From assembly GCA_963794265.1 (NCBI GenBank), contig CAWCDJ010000001.1:62001-126000 (forward strand): a stretch of DNA of 64,000 nt. The letters run 5' to 3'. Below the pieces are notes generated by a model that was given only the letters and a program-made list of their open reading frames with translations, was not told the DNA's origin and ran no database searches. Below are positions 57,924 to 64,000 of this stretch, piece by piece. How positions within the stretch are numbered: the stretch's first letter is position 1; every line of letters starts with the position of its first letter. Origin of the DNA: CAWCDJ01 sp963794265. Lineage in GTDB: Bacteria > Acidobacteriota > Terriglobia > Bryobacterales > Bryobacteraceae. The position numbers and the translations under genes are program-made.

Positions 57924-58363
57924 TTACAGATTACCGACCGACTCCAACAGTGGAGCTCTTGGCGAGCGAAGAGTCCAAATATCCCGCATCGGTGGTTGGC
58001 CGAAGAACCGGCTGTATTCGCGATTGGATTGGCTGGCGCTTTCGTATCCGACCTCGAAGGCCGCACTTGCGGCGTCCAGACCATCCATGAGCATGCGTGC
58101 CCGCGCTGCCTGCAGCCGAAGTTGCTTCTGATGCTGAAGAGCACTCATGGTGGTCAGCACCGGAAATGACGGTGTAGCGTGGACACGCCCATGCCTGCGA
58201 TTTCCGCGAGATCTTCCACCCGCAGCGGCTTCGCGTAGTCGGGAATGTCCGTTACCCGTTTCTCCGCGGAACCCAGGAACAGGGCAATCTTGCGAGCCAA
58301 CTCAGCCCGCAATTCGTGTGCTGGATCTCGAAACCCGGACGCCAGTTGACCGCTGTCTTTCAT
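57924..58363 (-). pseudogene. Degraded AraC-family regulator (internal deletion and frameshift)
   Basis: Two minus-strand frames give the helix-turn-helix end of an AraC-family regulator of the AraC_N/cupin type. Frame 1 starts at ATG 58363 and gives KPLRVEDLAEIAGMGVSTLHRHFR before stopping at 58154. Frame 2 (from about 58160) resumes LTTMSALQHQKQLRLQAAR and GLDAASAAFEVGYESASQSNREYSRFFGQPP. The first ~42 residues (ELARKIALFLGSAEK, TDIP) look like the extreme N-terminus of the same family, joined directly to the HTH region, so about 150 residues of the cupin domain appear lost. In related genomes such regulators neighbour aldo/keto reductase and alcohol dehydrogenase genes, as here. Confidence 0.75.
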
Positions 58364-58522
58364 GATTCGGTTCGTCCTTCCTCACCCTAGGATAACTGCC
58401 GGCTCTGTGCGGGGATCAACAGTGCAAGAGGAATAGGCAAGAAATCGAAAGGATCGGGATATCGCTTTCGGGGCGCTCGACTCTAACCTGGAGATGAGAG
58501 AAACGGTTTCGAAGGAGAAGCA

Positions 58523-59530
58523 ATGCAGAAGCGCAAACTGGGAAATAGCGGCCTCGAGGTATCGGCTCTCGGGCTGGGCTGCATGGGAATGAGCTTTTCT
58601 TACGGTCCGCCCAAAGACAAGCAGGAGATGAGCTCTCTGCTCCGGGCAGCGGTGGAACGCGGCATCACATTCTTCGACACTGCCGAGGTTTACGGCCCGT
58701 TCCTGAACGAAGAACTGGTGGGCGAAGCTCTCGCTCCCTTCCGTGACCGGGTGGTGATCGCCACTAAATTCGGGTTCAACCTCAGTCCTGATTTCGATCC
58801 CCGCGGGATGAAGGGTTTGCCGGGCCTGAACAGCAGGCCAGAGCACATCAAGCAAGCCGTCGAGGGCTCGCTCAAGCGGCTCAAAGTCGATGTCATCGAC
58901 CTGCTTTATCAGCATCGGGTTGACCCGAACGTGCCCATCGAAGACGTAGCGGGAGCGGTGAAGGACCTGATTCAGGAAGGCAAGGTCAAGCACTTCGGCC
59001 TTTCCGAAGCAGGAGTGCAAACGATCCGTCGCGCACACGCAGTCCAGCCGGTCACTGCTCTCCAGAGCGAATACTCGCTATGGACGAGGACCCCGGAGAA
59101 GGAAGTGATACCGGCCCTCGAGGAACTCGGAATCGGCCTCGTCCCGTACAGCCCTCTGGGGAAGGGCTTCCTCACGGGCAAGATCGGCGAAAACGCGAAG
59201 TTCGACAGCTCCGACTTCCGCAGCATCCTGCCTCGCTTCACGCCGGAGGCTCTCAGAGCGAATCAGGCTTTAGTTGATCTGCTCGCCCGCATTGGGGAAC
59301 GGAAGAAGGCGACGCCCGCTCAGATCGCACTCGCCTGGCTGCTGGCCCAGAAGCCGTGGATTGTGCCGATCCCAGGCACCACGAAGCTCGATCGCCTGGA
59401 AGAAAACATCGGGGCGGTCTCAGTCGAACTGGCGCCCGAAGATCTGCGGGACATCGAGAACGCTGCCGCAAAGATCACGGTACAAGGCGCGCGGTACCCC
59501 GATAAGCTGGAGCAGATGACCGGTCGCTGA
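58523..59530 (+). CDS. Aldo/keto reductase (Tas-like)
   Basis: This 335-residue protein has the catalytic tetrad: Asp52, Tyr57 (FFDTAEVYGPF), Lys82 (ATKFGF) and a His in LLYQHRVDP (about residue 131). Other signatures are LGLGCMGMSFSYG and VPIPGTTKLDRLEEN. GAAGGAG precedes ATG 58523 at the right spacing, so it is well translated. It reduces carbonyl compounds with NADPH. The neighbourhood (regulator relic upstream, dehydrogenase relic downstream) suggests an originally inducible detoxification locus of which this gene survives. Confidence 0.93.
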   Translation: MQKRKLGNSGLEVSALGLGCMGMSFSYGPPKDKQEMSSLLRAAVERGITFFDTAEVYGPFLNEELVGEALAPFRDRVVIATKFGFNLSPDFDPRGMKGLPGLNSRPEHIKQAVEGSLKRLKVDVIDLLYQHRVDPNVPIEDVAGAVKDLIQEGKVKHFGLSEAGVQTIRRAHAVQPVTALQSEYSLWTRTPEKEVIPALEELGIGLVPYSPLGKGFLTGKIGENAKFDSSDFRSILPRFTPEALRANQALVDLLARIGERKKATPAQIALAWLLAQKPWIVPIPGTTKLDRLEENIGAVSVELAPEDLRDIENAAAKITVQGARYPDKLEQMTGR

Positions 59531-59574
59531 GCGGCCACGTCATTCAGGACAACCATCGATAGGAGCGCCAATCT

Positions 59575-60065
59575 ATGTACAATGCGAAGGCCTACTCCGC
59601 CGCCAGTGCGACGTCGGCGCTTGCCTCCACGACCGTCGTGCGTCGGGATCCAACCGAACACGATGTCGAGATCGAGATCCTGTTCTGCGGGATCTGCCAC
59701 TCCGATCTCCACCAGGTCCGCAACGAATGGAGCGGCGTCATGCCGACGGTCTACCCGTGCGTACCCGGCCATGAGATCGTCGGCCGTGTCCACAAGGCCG
59801 GCTCCGCAGTCACGACGGCGCGCCGGAGAAGCCTCTCACCGTGAGTGCCTTCGGCCTCATTTTCGGACGCCGCAGCCTCTCCGGTTCGCCCATCGGCGGT
59901 ATCGCCGAGACGCAGGAGATCCTCGACTTTTGCGGCGCACATCAGATCACCGCCGATGTCGAGTGCATCCCGATCCAGAAGGTCAACGAAGCCTATGAGA
60001 GACTACTCAAGGCCGACGTGAAGTACCGCTTCGCGATTGATATGGCTTCTCTCAAATCCGAGTAA
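59575..60065 (+). pseudogene. Internally deleted zinc-type alcohol dehydrogenase
   Basis: The N-terminal piece (ATG 59575) gives FCGICHSDLHQVRNEW and CVPGHEIVGRVHKAGSAVTT, the medium-chain dehydrogenase start with catalytic Zn ligands. At about 59815-59817 the frame changes: the downstream text, read one base over, continues GAPEKPLTVSAFG, LIFGRRSLSGSPIGG, ETQEILDFCGAHQITADVE and QKVNEAYERLLKADVKYRF to the stop at 60063-60065, the true C-terminus of the same family. About 185 residues, including the Rossmann core, are absent, and the join is out of frame. It cannot encode an active dehydrogenase. It lies between two aldo/keto reductases. Confidence 0.85.
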
Positions 60066-60089
60066 CCTGTTGAGCCCGGGTTCCTGCTG

Positions 60090-61028
60090 TCAGCCGCCTT
60101 TCGCGATGAACCCGGGGATGCCAGTCCCCGTCACCGGATTGAACCTCTGTCGCGTCTGGATGGCGTTGACCTGTTCCATTGCATCTGCGGGAAGAGCGGA
60201 GACGTCGAAATTCTCCCTGGCGCGATCAGGAGTCTTCGGCGTCGTCAGAACAGCAGTCCCACGCTGTACCGCCCACGCGAGCAATACCTGGGCGGGAGTC
60301 TTGTTGACTCGCCGTGCAATCGCACGGATAACCGGATCTTCCAGCACCCCCGGCTTGATCCCATGACCGAGCGGCGCAAAGGCGAGCATCACGAGTCCGT
60401 TGCTGTTACAGAATTCCCGGATCTCGGTTTGCGGCAGATAGGGATGGGACTCGACCTGGACCACGGCGGGTTTGATTCTTGCCGGCTCAAAGACCTCCCG
60501 CAGTTGGTCGAGGCTTACGTCCGACAAGCCGATTGCCTTGCATTTGCGGTCGTCTACGAGGGTCTCCATCGCCCTCCAGGTGTCCATCAGACTGATGCCT
60601 TCGTCATAAATCACATTGCCGTTTTGATCCCTCGGTTCCTGGTTATCCCCTGGCATGAAGGCATAAGGGGTGTGGATCAGGTAGAGATCAATGTAGTCCA
60701 ATTGCAGCCTGTTGCGGCTCGCCTCAAATGCAGGTTGGACGCGCTCCGGACGGTGATTGTTGTTCCACAGTTTCGTTGTGATGAACAAGTCCCCGCGGGT
60801 GAGGGAGCCGGTCTGAAGGGCATCCCGAATCGCCACCCCCACCTGCTCTTCATTTCGGTATCGTTCCGCGCAATCGAAGTGGCGGAACCCTGCTTCCAGC
60901 GCGGTTTTGGTTGAATTTCTTGTCTCGGTTGCGTCTGGAATCAGCGTGCCGAATCCCAATGCGGGCATTGTGCCTGATTCCCCGCGAAGCGGCAGTTTGC
61001 GGCGGCTGAGGCTGTCGGATTGCTTCAT
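60090..61028 (-). CDS. Aldo/keto reductase, second subfamily
   Basis: This 312-residue protein carries the AKR tetrad Asp52 and Tyr57 (HFDCAERYRN), Lys86 (TTKLW), His119 (LYLIHTP). It resembles the 2,5-diketogluconate/prostaglandin-synthase type rather than the Tas type of its neighbour (LGFGTLIPDATE; VQVESHPYLPQTEIREFC). ATG 61028 is used, with a possible site AGGAAG upstream. Convergent with the dehydrogenase relic (24-base gap). The 243-base region beyond its start, to 61271, holds only the palindrome at 61123-61134. Confidence 0.93.
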   Translation of the reverse strand: MKQSDSLSRRKLPLRGESGTMPALGFGTLIPDATETRNSTKTALEAGFRHFDCAERYRNEEQVGVAIRDALQTGSLTRGDLFITTKLWNNNHRPERVQPAFEASRNRLQLDYIDLYLIHTPYAFMPGDNQEPRDQNGNVIYDEGISLMDTWRAMETLVDDRKCKAIGLSDVSLDQLREVFEPARIKPAVVQVESHPYLPQTEIREFCNSNGLVMLAFAPLGHGIKPGVLEDPVIRAIARRVNKTPAQVLLAWAVQRGTAVLTTPKTPDRARENFDVSALPADAMEQVNAIQTRQRFNPVTGTGIPGFIAKGG

Positions 61029-61122
61029 GATCTTCCTCCCAATCAGCAGCAGGCCGGCTCAAGCGTTCGCCAAGAGCCCACCGGCCACAGCAATATGCAT
61101 GACGATCATTGTGCAGTGAAAG

Positions 61123-61134
61123 AACGTGCACGTT
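61123..61134. promoter_or_regulatory. 12-bp perfect palindrome
   Basis: AACGTGCACGTT is fully self-complementary. It lies about 95 bases upstream of the aldo/keto reductase start (minus strand) in otherwise unannotated DNA, which suits an operator. No promoter elements were confidently placed around it. Confidence 0.35.
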
Positions 61135-61271
61135 GCATGCCAGGTCAAACTGCGGTCGAGGCGCAATGTTTGGTGCTTCTGGGTAATCCCCCGGCCCGTC
61201 AGATGGACGAAAACGCGCGTCCCGCCATTTTGCCCGCAGGCAGCAATGCGCCTAAACGGGCATCGCCCCCT

Positions 61272-61685
61272 TCACAGCCCGGTGACGCTCAACCTGCGGG
61301 AAACCGCGCCGAATCCGGCCCAGAGCCCAATGGCGATGGCCCACGATACCGCCGAGGTGCCCGGAGCATCGCGCAGCATAAAGAGCCGCAAGCCGCGCTC
61401 GTCGAACCAGAACGACAGCGGAAACACGGTAAACAGAATAGCCAGAGCCATGAGCCACGATCGCCTTCGCAACAGGGTGCGGGCCGCGGCCAGTTCCTTG
61501 CGGCCTGCTCCGGCAGGTGCCTTTGCGGGCGCCGCGCCGCCTCCCTGTAGTTCCGCAACAAGCGATGCCAGTTCGGGGTCCGTGCACAGCCACTCCTCGA
61601 CCAGCGCCTGGCTGTCTTTGCTCGCCTCTCCCGCTGCATAGAGCGGCAGCAGGTCTTTTATGACTTCCCGCGTCACTTCCTTCAT
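61272..61685 (-). CDS. Anti-sigma-factor-like membrane protein
   Basis: This 137-residue protein overlaps the sigma gene end by 4 bases (ATGA). Residues 1-50 resemble the zinc-finger anti-sigma N-terminus (VTREVIKDLLPLYAAGEASKDSQ; ALVEEWLCTDPEL) but lack the Cys/His ligands of typical ZAS domains. Two membrane helices follow (about 75-95 and 112-130). It likely holds the ECF factor at the membrane and responds to envelope signals; the lack of zinc ligands suggests a different control. It is the last gene of the operon. Confidence 0.8.
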   Translation of the reverse strand: MKEVTREVIKDLLPLYAAGEASKDSQALVEEWLCTDPELASLVAELQGGGAAPAKAPAGAGRKELAAARTLLRRRSWLMALAILFTVFPLSFWFDERGLRLFMLRDAPGTSAVSWAIAIGLWAGFGAVSRRLSVTGL

Positions 61686-62170
61686 CTTCGTCCCTCACGT
61701 TGCAACCGCAGTTCGAGCATCCGGCGCCGCGCACGGTGCACTTTCACTTTCGCGGCGCCCACTCCGATTCGGAGCGCCGCGGCGATCTCTTCATAGGGCA
61801 TCTGATCCTGCGCCCGCATCAGCAAGGCCGCCCGGTCCGGTTCCGCCAGAGTCTGCATGTCCGCCAGAACGACATCGAATTCGTCCTTGTCCTGGAGAGC
61901 GGCAAGCTGGTCGGGAGCCGAGTCGCGTGCCTCCGGATCCAGGGGGAATCGTCCCCGCTCGCGCCGCGAGTGTTCCAGGTAGAGGTGGCGGGCGATCGTC
62001 AGCAGGTATCCGATCACGGTGCCAAGATCGAGCCGCTCCCTTGCGCCCCACACTCTGACGAATGTCTCCGACACGATGTCCTCGGCCGTCGCCCGATCCC
62101 CCGAAAGCGCCAAGGCGAAGCGGAACACCGCGCCGGAGTGTTCCGCGTATAAGGCGTCGAAATCGATCAC
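61682..62170 (-). CDS. ECF-type RNA polymerase sigma factor
   Basis: From GTG 62170 the protein has 162 residues, normal for ECF factors. Region 2 is visible (FRFALALSGDRATAEDIVSE; TFVRVWGARERL) and region 4 with its HTH (MPYEEIAAALRIGVGAAKVK; VHRARRRML). The GTG overlaps the permease stop by 4 bases (GTGA), so it is translated with it. The longer frame to 62488 is an extension antisense-like to the permease coding frame and was not accepted. It directs transcription of an envelope-response regulon, probably including its own operon. Confidence 0.9.
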   Translation of the reverse strand: MIDFDALYAEHSGAVFRFALALSGDRATAEDIVSETFVRVWGARERLDLGTVIGYLLTIARHLYLEHSRRERGRFPLDPEARDSAPDQLAALQDKDEFDVVLADMQTLAEPDRAALLMRAQDQMPYEEIAAALRIGVGAAKVKVHRARRRMLELRLQREGRR

Positions 62171-62877
62171 ACGAAACTCGATTTCCGCCGGGACAGTCCC
62201 AGGATGGCAGCGATGAGCACCGCCAGCAGTGCAAACTCGGCCGCTATCGTCAACGGCAGCGCCGCATTTCCGCGTCCAAGCGCCAGCAGGTAACTCCCCA
62301 CCCCAGGCAGGGCCGGCAGGACCTGTAAAGCGAAGTTGCCCATCACGAACACCAACCCTGACAATACCGCAACGGTCCAGCCTACCGACTCGGTGACCAC
62401 TGCCGCCCCCAAAACCACGGTGAACAGGAGGAGCCATGATCCGAGTACCAGACCGTAGTAGGCCAGCGTACCCGCGACATGCGTCCACCAGGGAGCATGG
62501 GAAGCCGCCATCAGCCGCGGAATATCGAATGGAGTGAGCCAGACCAGAGCCGTGGCCGCGATTGCGCCCGGCATGAGAAAGAGCAGGTACGCGGAGAGTA
62601 TCTTGCCCAGAGCAACTTCCTCCGGGGTCACTGGCAGGCTCATCACGAAGCCCAGCGTTTTGCGCTCTCTCTCCCCGAGAACCGGTCCCAGGATTACGTG
62701 GAATGATAATCCGATCAGGACGTTCACCGCCAGCATCAACGCAGCCGTGCGCCCCACGGCGCCGCCCCGGACCGCCAGCGCGAACGAGATTAGCGCCGCC
62801 GCCACGTAGGCCGCCAAAGGCCGGCGCATCAGGCTCCCATCTTTTTTAACCAGTCGCCAAACCGTTGTTGCGTTCAT
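62167..62877 (-). CDS. ABC-2-type transporter permease
   Basis: This 236-residue protein has six predicted membrane helices and an N-terminal cytoplasmic start (MNATTVWRLVKKDGSLMRR). The helix 2/3 loop GPVLGERERKTLGFVMSLPVT matches ABC-2-type or CcmB-like permeases. It overlaps the ATPase by 4 bases at its start and the sigma gene by 4 at its end. With the ATPase it forms an exporter, possibly for lipids, peptides or a drug. The direct coupling with an ECF sigma factor suggests the pump serves the same envelope stress response. Confidence 0.85.
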   Translation of the reverse strand: MNATTVWRLVKKDGSLMRRPLAAYVAAALISFALAVRGGAVGRTAALMLAVNVLIGLSFHVILGPVLGERERKTLGFVMSLPVTPEEVALGKILSAYLLFLMPGAIAATALVWLTPFDIPRLMAASHAPWWTHVAGTLAYYGLVLGSWLLLFTVVLGAAVVTESVGWTVAVLSGLVFVMGNFALQVLPALPGVGSYLLALGRGNAALPLTIAAEFALLAVLIAAILGLSRRKSSFV

Positions 62878-63596
62878 GCGACCCTCCCGTCGATCACTGA
62901 TGCATATCGCAGAAACACTTCTTCGAGCGTCATGCCCGCGCTGAGTAACTCTGCCGTCGGTGTGAGCGTCCGGATTTTGCCCGCAAGGATGAATGCCACT
63001 TCGTCGGCCAGGGCTGCCACGTCGTTTCCGTAGTGTGACGAGAACACCAAAGTCCGCCGCTGGTGCTTCGTCTCCCGGAGCAGTTTCAGGACTTCATGCC
63101 GGGCGATGGGGTCAAGAGTCGCCATGGGCTCGTCCAGAATGAGCACTTCCGGCCGCCGCGCAATCGCCAGCAGCAGGAGCGCCTTTGCCACCTGCCCAGC
63201 GGACAAACCGCGCACCCGCATCTGCGGATTCAGGTTCAGGCGCTCCAGCAACTCTGCCGCCAGCCGCTCGTCCCAGCGCGGGCACAAATCGCGGACCAGA
63301 TTCATGTGCCAGCGCAGCGTGGCGGCGCCGTACAATGCAGTGTCACCGCCGACGAATGCCGTCACCGCCTTGGTGGCTCGCTCCTCCGTCGGCAGGGCGT
63401 GCCCCATGACCCGCACCATCCCGGCATCCGCGCGGACCAGGCCGGCGAGGATGCGCAGTAGCGTGGATTTGCCGGCCCCATTCGGTCCCACCAGCCCCAA
63501 TGCCGTGCCTTCCGCCACATCGAGGTCGATGTCCCCGAGGGTAAAATGCGAGTACCGCTTTCTCACACCTCGAATCTGAATCGCGCAGTGGAACAT
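62874..63596 (-). CDS. ABC transporter ATP-binding protein
   Basis: This 240-residue protein has Walker A GPNGAGKST (37-45), signature LSAGQ (one change from LSGGQ), Walker B VLILDEPMATLDP, and the H-loop SSHYGNDV. It energises the adjacent permease. It is the first gene of a four-gene operon (ATPase, permease, ECF sigma, anti-sigma) with 4-base overlaps throughout. No promoter was confidently identified in the 185 bases upstream, which hold the hairpins noted at 63717-63779. Confidence 0.92.
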   Translation of the reverse strand: MFHCAIQIRGVRKRYSHFTLGDIDLDVAEGTALGLVGPNGAGKSTLLRILAGLVRADAGMVRVMGHALPTEERATKAVTAFVGGDTALYGAATLRWHMNLVRDLCPRWDERLAAELLERLNLNPQMRVRGLSAGQVAKALLLLAIARRPEVLILDEPMATLDPIARHEVLKLLRETKHQRRTLVFSSHYGNDVAALADEVAFILAGKIRTLTPTAELLSAGMTLEEVFLRYASVIDGRVA

Positions 63597-63716
63597 TTCT
63601 TGCTCCTTCGTAACGTATAGCCGGCAGCGCCCGGAAAGTTACAAGGAAGAGTTGAAAAAGTCCAAGGCGGATAACAGAGATACAGCATTCCCGGTGCGAG
63701 GTTGGCGAACCGTCCG

Positions 63717-63736
63717 GGGCGTGTGTGCACACGCCC
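63717..63736. repeat. 9-bp inverted repeat with 2-base loop
   Basis: GGGCGTGTG at 63717-63725 is matched by CACACGCCC at 63728-63736. It lies upstream of the ABC operon (120 bases before its start) and downstream of the Gfo/Idh gene. It could be an operator of the operon or part of transcript-end structure. No A/T run is adjacent. Confidence 0.4.
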
Positions 63737-63754
63737 GTTGCTCACATTTGCCGG

Positions 63755-63779
63755 GCGCGCGGGTGGATCCTCCGCGCGC
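63755..63779 (-). terminator. GC-rich hairpin after the Gfo/Idh gene
   Basis: GCGCGCGG at 63755-63762 pairs with CCGCGCGC at 63772-63779 around a 9-base loop, three bases beyond the stop of the minus-strand oxidoreductase. There is no T-run, so it may be a Rho-dependent or mRNA-protecting hairpin rather than an intrinsic terminator. Confidence 0.35.
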
Positions 63780-63781
63780 GG

Positions 63782-64000
63782 CTATTTCAGCACGACGGTC
63801 CGGCCCGTCCGCACGGACTCCCGGGCCGCGTCCAGAATCTCTACCACCACCACGTTATTCTCCAGCGAGTTCAACCCGGACGGCTTGAATTTTCCCCTGG
63901 CCACCGCCAGCAGATACGAAATCGAATCGCTCTGATCCGGCGGAAGTTCCCCCGGGGTCCTCTCCGATTCGGCGCGGTCCCCCGGCATGCGCACCCGCAG
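63782..64000 (-). CDS. Gfo/Idh/MocA-family oxidoreductase, C-terminal part (cut by the window edge)
   Basis: The frame runs from the right edge to the stop at 63782-63784. The visible ~72 residues read as the family C-terminus: YLLAVARGKFKPSGLNSLEN, NVVVVEILDAARESVRTGR, ending TVVLK. This pattern (LAV.RGKI.PSGLSSLENN) is frequent at the end of secreted glucose-fructose-oxidoreductase-like proteins in Acidobacteria and Planctomycetes. The NAD-binding domain lies outside the window, so substrate and export cannot be judged. Confidence 0.75.
   Translation of the reverse strand: MRVRMPGDRAESERTPGELPPDQSDSISYLLAVARGKFKPSGLNSLENNVVVVEILDAARESVRTGRTVVLK

Noticed and set aside
1..64000. CRISPR array, tRNA, rRNA, insertion sequence or phage genes
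   Set aside because: No regular short repeats, no cloverleaf signatures, no transposase, integrase or capsid text were found by eye.

Overview
This window looks like a chromosomal segment of a high-GC acidobacterium, most likely of the Solibacter/Bryobacter lineage. The evidence is the mix of families. There is an NHL-repeat protein ending in the Solibacter-type C-terminal domain (TIGR03437-like). There are two 'acidobacterial duplicated orphan permease' (ADOP) genes, one intact and one decayed. There is an Oar-like TonB-dependent receptor with an N-terminal carboxypeptidase-regulatory domain, a FecR/DUF6600 protein, and many secreted enzymes. No rRNA, tRNA, CRISPR array, insertion sequence or phage module was seen. 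High GC creates very long antisense open frames, which were left out.

Layout. 1-3.8 kb: rhamnose uptake (an ABC permease end in frame with a RhaS-like binding protein, then RhaT), a compact glycerophosphodiesterase and an exported RraA-like protein. 3.8-12.1 kb (minus strand): a secreted beta-helix protein, an ADOP pseudogene, a secreted M14 carboxypeptidase, a sugar isomerase/epimerase-like protein and a membrane-anchored PGRP-type amidase. 12.3-14.1 kb: a three-gene plus-strand cassette of coiled-coil protein, 50-residue membrane protein and actin-fold ATPase. 14.3-18.3 kb: the NHL/Solibacter-domain protein, nadD and a DksA-like protein with a clear terminator. 18.6-20.2 kb: a GT39-type membrane glycosyltransferase.

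20.3-32.8 kb (minus strand): a molybdopterin oxidoreductase with a coupled lipoprotein, a complete RND efflux operon (MFP-RND-OMF), a secreted carboxylesterase, and the LemA/M48 pair. 32.8-35.8 kb: a secreted alpha/beta hydrolase and an unknown secreted protein. 35.8-40.7 kb (minus strand): FecR/DUF6600 and two overlapping polytopic glycosyltransferase-like genes. 40.7-48.9 kb: an ADOP permease, a Wzt-type ABC ATPase, a DUF167 protein, the TonB-dependent receptor (with a strong promoter embedded in 15-bp direct repeats) and bacterioferritin.

48.9-57.8 kb: an amidase, a DJ-1/PfpI protein and an ankyrin protein (probable operon), a duplicated-domain secreted protein, a REP-like hairpin, an M24 peptidase, a patatin, a YdjM-type hydrolase and an orphan Hpt protein. 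57.9-61.0 kb: a degraded locus with an AraC-regulator relic, an intact aldo/keto reductase, an internally deleted alcohol dehydrogenase and a second aldo/keto reductase. 61.3-63.6 kb: a tightly overlapping operon of ABC ATPase, permease, ECF sigma factor and anti-sigma-like membrane protein. The right edge cuts a Gfo/Idh/MocA oxidoreductase.

The best candidate for an undescribed system is the coiled-coil/small-membrane-protein/actin-fold cassette at 12.3-14.1 kb. Other notable points are the permease-binding-protein fusion, the two inserted domains in the Solibacter-domain protein, and three genes that each lost an internal segment.
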